A stretch of 64,000 bases of DNA from an uncultured Paraprevotella sp. (GTDB lineage Bacteria; Bacteroidota; Bacteroidia; Bacteroidales; Bacteroidaceae): assembly GCA_944320765.1 (NCBI GenBank), contig CALUIS010000018.1, positions 1 through 64,000 of the forward strand, given 5' to 3'. Shown in pieces: positions 1-7,224 of this stretch. Each line of letters starts with the position of its first letter. Position 1 is the first letter of the stretch. Below the pieces are notes generated by a model. The model was not told where the DNA came from and searched no databases. It saw only the letters and a program-made list of their open reading frames with translations. The translations under genes and the position numbers were made by a program.

Positions 1-9
1 TTGTTTCAT
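1..9 (-). CDS. possible start of a leftward gene (first three codons)
   Basis: Read on the minus strand, bases 9-7 are ATG followed by AAA and CAA, so a gene may begin here and run off the left edge. A TATTTTTG box (TAnnTTTG form) lies at 21-14, only four bases before the ATG, which would give an almost leaderless mRNA. No TTG is seen 20 nt further upstream. Three codons cannot identify a product, and the true start could lie outside the window. Confidence 0.25.
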
Positions 10-164
10 GGCACAAAAATATAATTTTTATGGGATTATAGAAAGGAACGCAACCGGATTTTCGGACTGATCCGAAATAGGGGACGAATTGTTAAAAAAC
101 GGGCGCGTGAACTGTCCGTATGGAACATTTCTCCGCCTCGGCGACCGTTTTTGTGCGGCAAAAA

Positions 165-237
165 CGGGATTTCTTTGCTGAAAGAAATTTCTTTCTTGCC
201 GCAAAGACGAAAATTTCTTGCCGCAAAGAAATTCCCG
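165..237. repeat. direct repeat inside an inverted repeat
   Basis: TTTCTTGCCGCAAAGA occurs exactly twice, at 192-207 and 214-229, 22 bases apart. The same stretch is bounded by near-complementary arms (165-177 and 224-237, one extra T), so it could fold into a long hairpin. No gene overlaps it. Function is unknown. Confidence 0.6.
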
Positions 238-449
238 GGAGTGTGGAAAGCGGGGAAAATCGGGGCTTCGGGCGGATTTTTCCTTCTGGTTGGAGACTTT
301 CCGTGTGCAAAATCCGTTTGTCCTTTTGCAAGCCTTTCCCCTTCGCGGGCTGACGCTGGTGCGGTGTCCGTCCGCATGGTGTCCCTTGGCGGGCGGCAAA
401 GTGTCGCGGAACCCCGGCCTTCAGCTTTCATCCTGCGTTTCCGCAGGCT

Positions 450-509
450 CGCGAGAATCCCGTATTTCTGCCCGTCCCCGTCCTTGCGCCCATCTGCGCG
501 ATTCTCGCG
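450..509. repeat. inverted repeat, 10-bp arms
   Basis: CGCGAGAATC at 450-459 is exactly complementary to GATTCTCGCG at 500-509, with 40 bases between. It ends about 30 bases past the LuxR-type stop codon in that gene's direction of transcription. There is no T-run, so it is not a typical intrinsic terminator. It contains the GAGAAT word seen in the 9.4 and 11.2 kb repeats. Confidence 0.5.
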
Positions 510-543
510 GTGGCGGTTTTGACGTTTTGACAAAGTGGCATTT

Positions 544-1164
544 TCAGATGCGGTCCGCCTCGATGTAGCCGTTCATCACGGCATAGATGGTCAGGGCGGA
601 TACGGAGCGCATGTGGAGTTTTTCCATGATGTTCTTGCGGTGGGAGATGACGGTGGTGGTGCTGATGTACAGACGGTCGGCGATTTCCTTGTTGGTCAGC
701 CCGCGGACGATGAGGACAAGCACTTCTATCTCTCTGGTGGAAAGCCCGTTGGGGTCGCCTTGCGGGAAGCTTCCGCCGTGCGTCCTGCTTGGGTCCGGCG
801 GCAGGTGGCGGCCATGGGCGTGTGCGCCTTGTTGCAGTTGCAGCAGGGAGCGGGTCAGGGCCTCCTCGTCCAGGCAGACGTTCAGCGTGTGGAAGTTTGA
901 AGTCTGCGGCGCACCGGCGGTTCCATTGGTCAGGACGATGGTCTTGGCCTTGCGTTCCACGAAGAACGCGCTGTGTTCCAGCAGGATTTGTGAAGAGATG
1001 AAATAGTGGACGTACATGTCCGGCGTGTCGCGCACGAACCGCTCGAAGGAGTTGAACGTGCGCACCACGGCAAAGGGCATCATCCGTTCGATGAGTCCCC
1101 TCAGCCCGATGCAGGCCAGCGTGTCGGAGTTTATGATGGCGATTTCAGGAGGTTGTGGCATCAT
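544..1164 (-). CDS. LuxR-family regulator with degenerate receiver domain
   Basis: About 206 aa. The C-terminal third carries a clear LuxR/GerE helix-turn-helix (LSTREIEVLVLIVRGLTNKE, then the ISTTTVISHRKNIMEKL recognition region), so it is a DNA-binding regulator. The N-terminal ~110 residues resemble a response-regulator receiver (IAIINSDTLACIGLRGLIE), but the strand that should carry the phospho-acceptor Asp reads YVHYFISSQ. Phosphorylation is therefore doubtful. I start at the ATG at 1164; a second ATG is at 1161, and an upstream TTG would lie inside the -7 box. No kinase gene is adjacent, so its signal is unknown. It is the first gene downstream of the 48-aa small gene, separated by a terminator. 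Confidence 0.85.
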   Translation of the reverse strand: MMPQPPEIAIINSDTLACIGLRGLIERMMPFAVVRTFNSFERFVRDTPDMYVHYFISSQILLEHSAFFVERKAKTIVLTNGTAGAPQTSNFHTLNVCLDEEALTRSLLQLQQGAHAHGRHLPPDPSRTHGGSFPQGDPNGLSTREIEVLVLIVRGLTNKEIADRLYISTTTVISHRKNIMEKLHMRSVSALTIYAVMNGYIEADRI

Positions 1165-1185
1165 GAAAAGAATGCTTTTGGAGGG

Positions 1186-1193
1186 CAAAGTTA
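1186..1193 (-). promoter_or_regulatory. -7 box of the LuxR-type gene
   Basis: TAACTTTG reads on the minus strand from 1193 to 1186 and matches TAnnTTTG. It lies about 22 bases before the ATG at 1164, which excludes longer N-terminal extensions. No good -33 TTG is present, so the promoter may need an activator. Confidence 0.6.
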
Positions 1194-1214
1194 CGGAAAT
1201 CTTTCCGGCTATGA

Positions 1215-1250
1215 AAAGAAATAAGGGCCTCTCTCACGAGAAACCCTTAC
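1215..1250 (-). terminator. terminator of the 48-aa small gene
   Basis: On the minus strand AAGGG-TTTCTC pairs with GAGAGA-(GG)-CCCTT (1249-1222), followed by ATTTCTTTTC. It lies about 45 bases past the small gene's stop and before the LuxR-type promoter, so it separates the two transcripts. Confidence 0.65.
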
Positions 1251-1292
1251 GTTATTCGATTTTAAATGTTTTCAAACTAAGGTGCATGGCCT

Positions 1293-1439
1293 TTAGCAAG
1301 CCGCACCTGCATTCAAGTTTTGGTTTCCGAACAACATCGAAGTGCTTGAACCCAAGAACTTGCCATTGTTGTTCTTCTTTGAACCGTTTGCAACCGCCAT
1401 GGCTACCACGGCAACTGCGATAATCATTACTCCTGTCAT
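1293..1439 (-). CDS. 48-aa small hydrophobic protein, unknown function
   Basis: An ORF from ATG 1439 to TAA 1293 encodes 48 residues: a hydrophobic stretch at residues 4-17 (VMIIAVAVVAMAVA), a basic-polar patch NGSKKNNNGK, a Ser/Asn-rich tail and a final Cys. The case for a real gene is its setting: an ideal promoter at 1575-1545, a ~100-nt purine-rich leader with a small hairpin (CTCCC-TTTC-GGGAG at 1487-1500), and a terminator at 1250-1222. Codons just before the ATG would read KKKGKKI, which would suit a signal-peptide n-region, but no conventional start lies there. I recognise no family. It could be a membrane peptide, a secreted peptide or a leader. Confidence in function is nil. Confidence 0.6.
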   Translation of the reverse strand: MTGVMIIAVAVVAMAVANGSKKNNNGKFLGSSTSMLFGNQNLNAGAAC

Positions 1440-1544
1440 AATCTTCTTACCTTTCTTTTTAACCTAACAATCTTTTACCTCAACAACTCCCTTTCGGGAG
1501 CTAAGTACCTAAAAACTAAATCTCTTTTGTTCCTTATGACACTG

Positions 1545-1575
1545 CAAAGGTACGGCGGTTCCGCGTTTCCGGCAA
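1545..1575 (-). promoter_or_regulatory. promoter of the 48-aa small gene
   Basis: TTG (1575-1573), a 20-base spacer and TACCTTTG (1552-1545) on the minus strand match the Bacteroidetes sigma-ABfr promoter. The ATG is about 105 bases downstream, giving a long untranslated leader. Confidence 0.75.
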
Positions 1576-1635
1576 GCAAATCGGCCCTTTGTTGCCGGGA
1601 AACGGGCTTTTTCTTGATATAAATCAAAAAAAGGG

Positions 1636-1666
1636 TTGGACGGAATGCGTTTTTTTAATACCTTTG
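1636..1666 (+). promoter_or_regulatory. promoter of the btu operon
   Basis: TTG at 1636-1638, a 20-base spacer and TACCTTTG at 1659-1666 form a near-ideal Bacteroidetes promoter. Transcription would begin just before the cobalamin riboswitch. It is divergent from the small-gene promoter, with the two -33 elements about 60 bases apart. Confidence 0.8.
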
Positions 1667-1681
1667 CAACAGTTTTGTTCC

Positions 1682-1858
1682 GGATGCCCCCGGGGACGAC
1701 CTGGCGGGGCGGCGGATGAAAAGGGAATCGGGTGAAAGTCCCGGACAGTCCCGCTGCTGTAAGCTCATTATGCGGTTTGTTTATTACCTCATGCCACTTC
1801 CTTATATTATATAAGGTGGGAAGGCGAACAGACCGGAGTAAGTCAGAAGACCTGCAAA
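1682..1858 (+). promoter_or_regulatory. cobalamin (adenosylcobalamin-type) riboswitch
   Basis: The conserved core is visible: GGGAA...GGTGAAAGTCC, then ACAGTCCCGCTGCTGTAA (about 1750-1770), a GCCAC loop near 1795, the GTGGGAAGG segment near 1816, and the B12-box-like AGTCAGAAGACCTGC at 1841-1855. This is the class that binds coenzyme B12 and lowers expression of B12 uptake genes. It lies between the promoter at 1636-1666 and btuB. The likely expression platform is the short TCCC-TCG-TGGGA hairpin just after the aptamer (about 1877-1890), close to the start codon, which suggests control of translation rather than termination. No T-run terminator is seen. Confidence 0.93.
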
Positions 1859-1930
1859 ACTGAAGTCATGCTTCGTTCCCTCGTGGGATAGGGTGCGGAG
1901 GCCGTGCAAAAGAATTTTAGACGCATTTCA

Positions 1931-3943
1931 ATGGGAAAGAAAGGAACGGAAGCCTGCCTCCGGTGGGGCTTTGTGGGTTGGATGTACTTGGCTTGTGCCT
2001 TCATGGCGGAAGCGCAGGTGCCGGCGGACACGACGGAAAACGGGTTGCGCCGTATGCCCGGCGTGACGGTGACGGAACGCCGTCTGCCGGCCTCGTTGTC
2101 CGCCGGAAGCCCCCTGCAGCGCATGGACAGGGCGGAGCTGGAGCGGTTCGGCGCGTTGGAGGTGTCGGATGCCGTGCGCCATTTTTCCGGTGTGAGCGTG
2201 AAGGACTATGGGGGCATCGGCGGCATGAAGACCGTTTCGGTGCGCAGCTTGGGCGCACAACACACGGCCGTCTGCTATGACGGCGTGGCCGTGAGCGACT
2301 GCCAGTCCGGCCAGGTGGACATCTCGCGCTTTTCCTTGGACAACGTGTCGGCCTTGTCGCTGACCATCGGTCAGGGCGACGACATATTCCTGCCGGCCCG
2401 GATGTTGGCGTCGGCAGGCGTGCTGGCCATTGAGACGGCCCGCCCCGATTTCGGGCGGTCGCCCTTCCGACTGTCTGCCAAGGTGAAGGCCGGTTCCTTC
2501 GGGTTGGCCAATCCCTCGCTGTCCGCAGCGTTCAGGTTGGGCCGCGGGGTGGCACTCGCTTTCGATGGTGATTATTTGCGGGCCGATGGAAACTATCCGT
2601 TCGAGTATGTGAACGGCACAAAGCGGATAGAGGCGAAGCGCAACAACAGCGACATACAGACTTATCGCGGCGAAGTGAACCTCTATGCTTCCCTGCGCGG
2701 CGACCAAGAGCTGCGTGCAAAAGCTTATCTGTTCCATTCCGGGCGCGGGTTGCCGGGGAGTGTGGTCTACGATAATCCCTATGCCGAGGAACGGCTTCAT
2801 GACCGCAACTACTTCGGGCAACTGAACTACGAAGCGCATTTTTCTCCCCGATGGAAACTGAAAGCCGGGGGCAAGTTCAACTATACGTGGAATCGTGACA
2901 CGGACCGGAAGGCGGCGGGATGGCAGGACGACCGTTTCAAGCAGACGGAGACTTACCTGACGGCTACGCTTTGGAGCGAACCCCTGCGGGGGCTTTCTTT
3001 CTCGCTGGCTCAGGATTTTGCCTATAACGACTTGTCCACGACGTTGGCGGGTTGCCAGTATCCGGAACGTTATACGGTGCTGACCGCCTTGTCCGCACAA
3101 TACCGCCGTCCGGCGTTCCGGTTGACCGCTTCGTTGCTGAACACATACGTCACGGAGCGGGTCCGGGTCGGGATGGCCGCTGACGACCGCAAGCGGCTCT
3201 CGCCTTCGTTCGGCTTGTCATGGAGGCCGGTGCGTGCGGTGGCCTGGCGGCTTCGGGCCTCTTACAAGGACATCTTCCGTGTGCCGACATTTAACGACTT
3301 GTATTATAGGCAAATTGGCAATACGCGGCTGAAGTCGGAAAGCACGCGGCAGTGGAATGTCGGGACCACATGGGGCGGGCGGATTTCCTCCGTGTGGGAA
3401 TCTTTGGATGTCTCCGTGGACGCTTATTATAATAAGGTAAAGGACAAGATTGTGGCGATACCCACCATGTTCGTCTGGAAGATGTCGAATGTGGGAAAGG
3501 TGGAGACGGTAGGCGTGGACGTGAATGTCGCGACGGGAATACGGATGCCGGAGGACTTCCGGCTTCACTTGTCTGCCACGTATAATTTCATGCGGGCCGA
3601 GGACGTGACCGACCGCGACAGCAAGTTGTGGCGCAACCAGATTGTCTACACTCCGCGCCATTCGGGCAGCGGAAGTGTGACATGGAGTACGCCTTGGGTG
3701 GACGTGGCCTATAACGTGGTGTACGCTTCGGAGCGTTACCGGATGGCCCAGAACTCGGCGGACAACCGCATCCGCCCGTATGCCGACCACAGTCTTTCGC
3801 TGTTCCGCACTTTCAGCTGGGGGCGGCACGCCTTGCGGCTGCAGGCCGACGCGCTGAATCTTGGCGGGAAGAATTATGAGATTGTCCGCTTCTATCCGAT
3901 GCCCGGACGCAATTACAAGTTTACTGTGACCTATGATTTATAA
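1931..3943 (+). CDS. btuB: TonB-dependent cobalamin receptor BtuB
   Basis: About 670 aa, an outer-membrane TonB-dependent transporter. I start at ATG 1931, which gives a signal peptide (MGKKGTEACLRWGFVGW... ending near AEAQ); an in-frame GTG at 1904 would add nine residues lacking this pattern. A TonB-box-like segment (VTVTERR) precedes the plug (roughly residues 45-165: SVRSLGAQHTAVCYDGVAVS), and the rest is a 22-strand-type barrel ending in aromatic strand signatures and YDL. Substrate assignment to corrinoids rests on the riboswitch upstream and on btuG, F, C and D downstream. It imports B12 into the periplasm using TonB energy. btuG begins 16 bases later. Confidence 0.94.
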   Translation: MGKKGTEACLRWGFVGWMYLACAFMAEAQVPADTTENGLRRMPGVTVTERRLPASLSAGSPLQRMDRAELERFGALEVSDAVRHFSGVSVKDYGGIGGMKTVSVRSLGAQHTAVCYDGVAVSDCQSGQVDISRFSLDNVSALSLTIGQGDDIFLPARMLASAGVLAIETARPDFGRSPFRLSAKVKAGSFGLANPSLSAAFRLGRGVALAFDGDYLRADGNYPFEYVNGTKRIEAKRNNSDIQTYRGEVNLYASLRGDQELRAKAYLFHSGRGLPGSVVYDNPYAEERLHDRNYFGQLNYEAHFSPRWKLKAGGKFNYTWNRDTDRKAAGWQDDRFKQTETYLTATLWSEPLRGLSFSLAQDFAYNDLSTTLAGCQYPERYTVLTALSAQYRRPAFRLTASLLNTYVTERVRVGMAADDRKRLSPSFGLSWRPVRAVAWRLRASYKDIFRVPTFNDLYYRQIGNTRLKSESTRQWNVGTTWGGRISSVWESLDVSVDAYYNKVKDKIVAIPTMFVWKMSNVGKVETVGVDVNVATGIRMPEDFRLHLSATYNFMRAEDVTDRDSKLWRNQIVYTPRHSGSGSVTWSTPWVDVAYNVVYASERYRMAQNSADNRIRPYADHSLSLFRTFSWGRHALRLQADALNLGGKNYEIVRFYPMPGRNYKFTVTYDL

Positions 3944-3959
3944 ACTAAAAACAAAAAGA

Positions 3960-5048
3960 ATGATGAGAAAAATGTGGTACAAACCGGCCTTGGCGGCCTT
4001 GGCCTTGGGATTGTGTGTGGCTTGTAATGAGGAGGAAGAAGGAACGGTGGTCGTCCCGCCTGTTCCGACGACATCGGGACTTTATGTGCTGAACACCGGA
4101 AACTGGGGCGGTAATGACGCTTCCATTCAGTATTTCGACCTGAAGGGCCTTTCCATTGGTGGTGACCTGTTCGCAGCGGCCAATGGTTTCGGATTGGGGG
4201 ATTTGGGACAGGACTTGTGCCTGTACGGTTCGAAGCTGTATGCCACGGTGAGTGGTTCGTCCAAGCTGGAAGTGATGGACCGCAATTGCAAGGTGGTTAA
4301 GACGATACCCGTGAGGGCGGAAGACGGGACGACACCGGCCGAGCCGCGCTACATGACGGCTTGCGACGGTTGCGTGTATTTCACTGCCTACGACGGAACG
4401 GTGTCCCGTCTGGACACGGCCACGTTGGAAATCACGGGGAAGGTGGCCGTGGGCGACCATCCCGAAGCGTTGACAAACGCCAACGGCAAGCTGTATGTGA
4501 ACATCTCGGGTTATGGCAGTGGGACGACCGTGGCCGTGGTGGACGTGGCGTCGTTCACCAAAACGAAGGACATTGCCGTGAAACTGAATCCCTACACGCA
4601 GTGTTTCACCGGCGACGACGGCTATGTGTACACCGTGTCCAACGGGAACTATGCCGGTTCGCCGGGCATGTCGGAAGACCAATACGTCTATGGCACGTTG
4701 CAGCGCATTGACCCGGTTACGGACACGGTGGAGGATGTGTGTCGGGCCACGTATGCCGCCAACCATGGCAGCAAGATGTATGTGCTATATTCGGAATATT
4801 ACCTGCCGGAGACGAAGCGGGCTTTCGTGCTGGACCTGAATACGGGTGAAGAGGCTGACTTTATTGATTTGGATGAATTCTCATCTCCGAATGCCATTGG
4901 TGTGGACCCTTCCACGGGGGATGTCTATGTGGCCGATGTTCCTTACGGAGCCAATTCAACCGTTCGTGTGTATGACGCTGAGGGGAATCTGAAGAACACG
5001 TTCGAGGCCGGATACTCCACATCCAGGTTTGTATTTGTCACCGAATGA
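3960..5048 (+). CDS. btuG: surface cobalamin-binding lipoprotein BtuG (beta-propeller)
   Basis: About 362 aa from ATG 3960 (the first of two adjacent ATGs). The N terminus is a lipoprotein signal with acceptor Cys22 (LGLCVAC), followed by NEEEE, an acidic run typical of lipoproteins exported to the cell surface in Bacteroidetes. The body has repeated propeller blades of the YncE/DUF5074 type (for example YVLNTGNWGGNDASIQYFD, VYTVSNGNYAG). Published work on gut Bacteroides shows that BtuG propellers sit on BtuB and bind B12 with extremely high affinity; the position directly after btuB supports the same role here. Its stop overlaps the btuF start by four bases (ATGA). Confidence 0.9.
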   Translation: MMRKMWYKPALAALALGLCVACNEEEEGTVVVPPVPTTSGLYVLNTGNWGGNDASIQYFDLKGLSIGGDLFAAANGFGLGDLGQDLCLYGSKLYATVSGSSKLEVMDRNCKVVKTIPVRAEDGTTPAEPRYMTACDGCVYFTAYDGTVSRLDTATLEITGKVAVGDHPEALTNANGKLYVNISGYGSGTTVAVVDVASFTKTKDIAVKLNPYTQCFTGDDGYVYTVSNGNYAGSPGMSEDQYVYGTLQRIDPVTDTVEDVCRATYAANHGSKMYVLYSEYYLPETKRAFVLDLNTGEEADFIDLDEFSSPNAIGVDPSTGDVYVADVPYGANSTVRVYDAEGNLKNTFEAGYSTSRFVFVTE

Positions 5049-6178
5049 GACAGCTTTTGAGTATATGTTGTACGGTCTGTGCCGCCGTGTGGCTCTCCGC
5101 TTGCGGGGGGCGCACGGCGGCACGCCCGTCTTTAGGCGGCGACACGCTGGATCTGAAATATGCTGCGAATCTGGTCTTGGTGGATTATGGAGGGTATCAG
5201 GTTGCCACGCTGCGCAATCCGTGGGACACTTTGCGCACGTTGCATACCTATGTGCTGGTGGCGCGTGGGGACAGCCTGCCGGCGGACTTACCCGAAGGGA
5301 CGGTGGTGCGCACGCCGTTGGAGAAGTCGGTCGTCTTTTCGTCCGTTCATTGCGCCTTGTTGGAAGAGTTGGGGGCATTGGAGGCCGTAGGGGGCGTGTG
5401 CGACTTGCAGTACATCAAAATTCCGCGGATTCAGGAGGAATGCCGCGAGGGGCGTATCGTGGATGCCGGCAACGGGATGAATCCTGACGTGGAGAAAATC
5501 GCCAGCCTGCAGCCCGATGCCATTTTGCTCTCCCCGTTCGAGAACAGCGGTGGTTACGGTCGGTTGGACCAGTTGGGCGTACCGGTGGTGGAGTGTGCCG
5601 ACTATATGGAGGCTTCGGCCTTGGGGCGCGCCGAGTGGATGCGCTTTTACGGGCGGCTGTTCGGGCGTGCGGCCGAAGCTGACTCCCTCTTTTGCGCCGT
5701 GGAACACCGCTATCGGGAACTGGCGGGTGGCGTGGAGCGCGCAAGCCGCCGGCCGCGGGTGTTCAGCGAACTGAAGTCGGGGGCGGCCTGGTATGTGCCG
5801 GGAGGACGGAGCACCATGGGCCGGCTTTATGCCGATGCGGGTGGTGATTATGTATTTGCTTATGTCGACGGCAGCGGGTCGGTTCCGTTGAGTTTTGAGA
5901 CGGTGTATGACAAAGCCGGAGAGGCTGACATCTGGCTTATCAAATACAATGCTTCCACAGACAGGACTTACCGCGACTTGCGGCGCGACTATGCGCCATA
6001 CGCCGGGTTCAAGGCTTTCCGGGAGCGGCAGGTCTATGGTTGTAACACGGCGGAACGTCCTTTCTACGAAGAAACGCCTTTCCATCCCGAGCGTTTGTTG
6101 GAGGATTTGGTTAAAATATTCCATCCGGACGCGGCGGAGCGGGACAGTTTGAGATATTTTCGTAAATTAGCGGAATGA
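5045..6178 (+). CDS. btuF: cobalamin ABC transporter substrate-binding lipoprotein BtuF
   Basis: 377 aa. Lipoprotein signal with lipobox LSAC (Cys20). The middle and C-terminal parts are a periplasmic-binding-protein fold of the BtuF/FepB class (motifs such as LEELGALEAVGGVCDLQYIK, LQPDAILLSPFENSGGYGRL, ARRPRVFSELKSGAAWYVPGG-like). It should bind corrinoid in the periplasm and pass it to BtuC2D2. It overlaps btuG and btuC by four bases on each side, which indicates tight translational coupling. Ligand choice is inferred from the operon; sequence alone would also allow an iron-siderophore binder. Confidence 0.9.
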   Translation: MRQLLSICCTVCAAVWLSACGGRTAARPSLGGDTLDLKYAANLVLVDYGGYQVATLRNPWDTLRTLHTYVLVARGDSLPADLPEGTVVRTPLEKSVVFSSVHCALLEELGALEAVGGVCDLQYIKIPRIQEECREGRIVDAGNGMNPDVEKIASLQPDAILLSPFENSGGYGRLDQLGVPVVECADYMEASALGRAEWMRFYGRLFGRAAEADSLFCAVEHRYRELAGGVERASRRPRVFSELKSGAAWYVPGGRSTMGRLYADAGGDYVFAYVDGSGSVPLSFETVYDKAGEADIWLIKYNASTDRTYRDLRRDYAPYAGFKAFRERQVYGCNTAERPFYEETPFHPERLLEDLVKIFHPDAAERDSLRYFRKLAE

Positions 6179-7224
6179 AAACAGCATATAGGGCAGAGCA
6201 TAAAGGTTGGGTCTGTGGCGGCTGTCTGACCGTGTTGGTGGCGTTGCTTGCAGTGGCGAACCTGTGGATGGGTTCGGTGGATATTCCCGCCGAGGCGGTG
6301 GGGCGCATCTTGCTCGGTTGTGAGGTGGACAATGAGGCATGGGCCTTCATTGTGCGCGAGAGCCGTGTGCCGCTCTGTGTCACGGCCCTGCTCAGCGGTG
6401 CTGCCTTGTCGGTGTCGGGCTTGATGCTGCAGACGGCCTTCGGCAATCCTTTGGCCGACCCTTCCATTTTGGGCATCAGTTCCGGTGCCAGTCTTGGTGT
6501 GGCGTTGGTGATGCTGGCCGGTGGGGGGACGGTGGCTGCCGGTGCTTTTTCGTTTTCGGGTTTCCTCGCGGCCGTGTTGGGAGCATTGGCCGGTGCGTTG
6601 GTCGTGATGGGGCTGATTCTGTTCTTGTCCACTTTGATACGCAGCAATGTCATGTTGTTGATTGCAGGCATCATGGTGGGCTATATTGTTTCTTCCGCCA
6701 TATCCTTGCTCAATTTCTTCGCCACGGCGGAAGGCGTGCATTCTTATATGATATGGGGAATGGGTAACTTCGGTGGAGTTCCTTCGGCTCAATTGCCGTG
6801 GTTTTCCGCGGTGGTGGCGGGCGGATTGTTGTGGGCAGTTCTGCTGGTCAAGCCTTTGAACGCCTTGCTGCTGGGAGAGCGTTATGCTGAGAACCTGGGT
6901 GTGAATGTCCGTTGGGTGCGTGGTCAGCTGTTGGGTGTCACGGGACTGCTCACGGCGGTGGTGACGGCTTTTTGCGGCCCGGTGGCTTTCATCGGATTGG
7001 CCGTGCCGCATGTGGCGCGGTTGCTCTTGGGGACGTCCAATCACAATGCCCTGCTGCCTGTCACGATGCTGTGCGGTGCGGCGGTTGCTTTGTTGTGCAA
7101 CCTGTTGTGCATCCTTCCCGGCGAGTGGGGGATGATTCCGTTGAATGCCGTCACTCCCGTGCTGGGTGCGCCGGTGATTGTGTATGTCATTGTCCGTCAA
7201 CGGCGGATTAAATATTTCAACTGA
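6175..7224 (+). CDS. btuC: cobalamin ABC transporter permease BtuC
   Basis: 349 aa, polytopic with about ten membrane segments, of the FecCD/BtuC family. Family motifs are visible: ALSVSGLMLQTAFGNPLADP, LGISSGASLG, GPVAFIGLAVPHVARLLLG and PGEWGMIPLNAVTPVLGAPV. It forms the inner-membrane channel with BtuD. The start codon overlaps the btuF stop (ATGA) and its stop shares one base with the btuD ATG. Confidence 0.94.
   Translation: MKTAYRAEHKGWVCGGCLTVLVALLAVANLWMGSVDIPAEAVGRILLGCEVDNEAWAFIVRESRVPLCVTALLSGAALSVSGLMLQTAFGNPLADPSILGISSGASLGVALVMLAGGGTVAAGAFSFSGFLAAVLGALAGALVVMGLILFLSTLIRSNVMLLIAGIMVGYIVSSAISLLNFFATAEGVHSYMIWGMGNFGGVPSAQLPWFSAVVAGGLLWAVLLVKPLNALLLGERYAENLGVNVRWVRGQLLGVTGLLTAVVTAFCGPVAFIGLAVPHVARLLLGTSNHNALLPVTMLCGAAVALLCNLLCILPGEWGMIPLNAVTPVLGAPVIVYVIVRQRRIKYFN

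Larger units (their letters stand above)
10..543. other. gene-free left region with short repeats
   Basis: No convincing coding frame is seen in these 534 bases; the open frames present on both strands overlap each other and resemble no family. The stretch holds a repeat and hairpin cluster at 165-237 and an inverted repeat with arms 450-459 and 500-509. The word at 451-468 (GCGAGAATCCCGTATTTC) resembles words in the intergenic repeats near 9.4 and 11.2 kb. Confidence 0.5.

Noticed and set aside
1904..1930. Upstream GTG start for btuB
   Set aside because: The ATG at 1931 gives a normal signal peptide; the nine extra residues do not.
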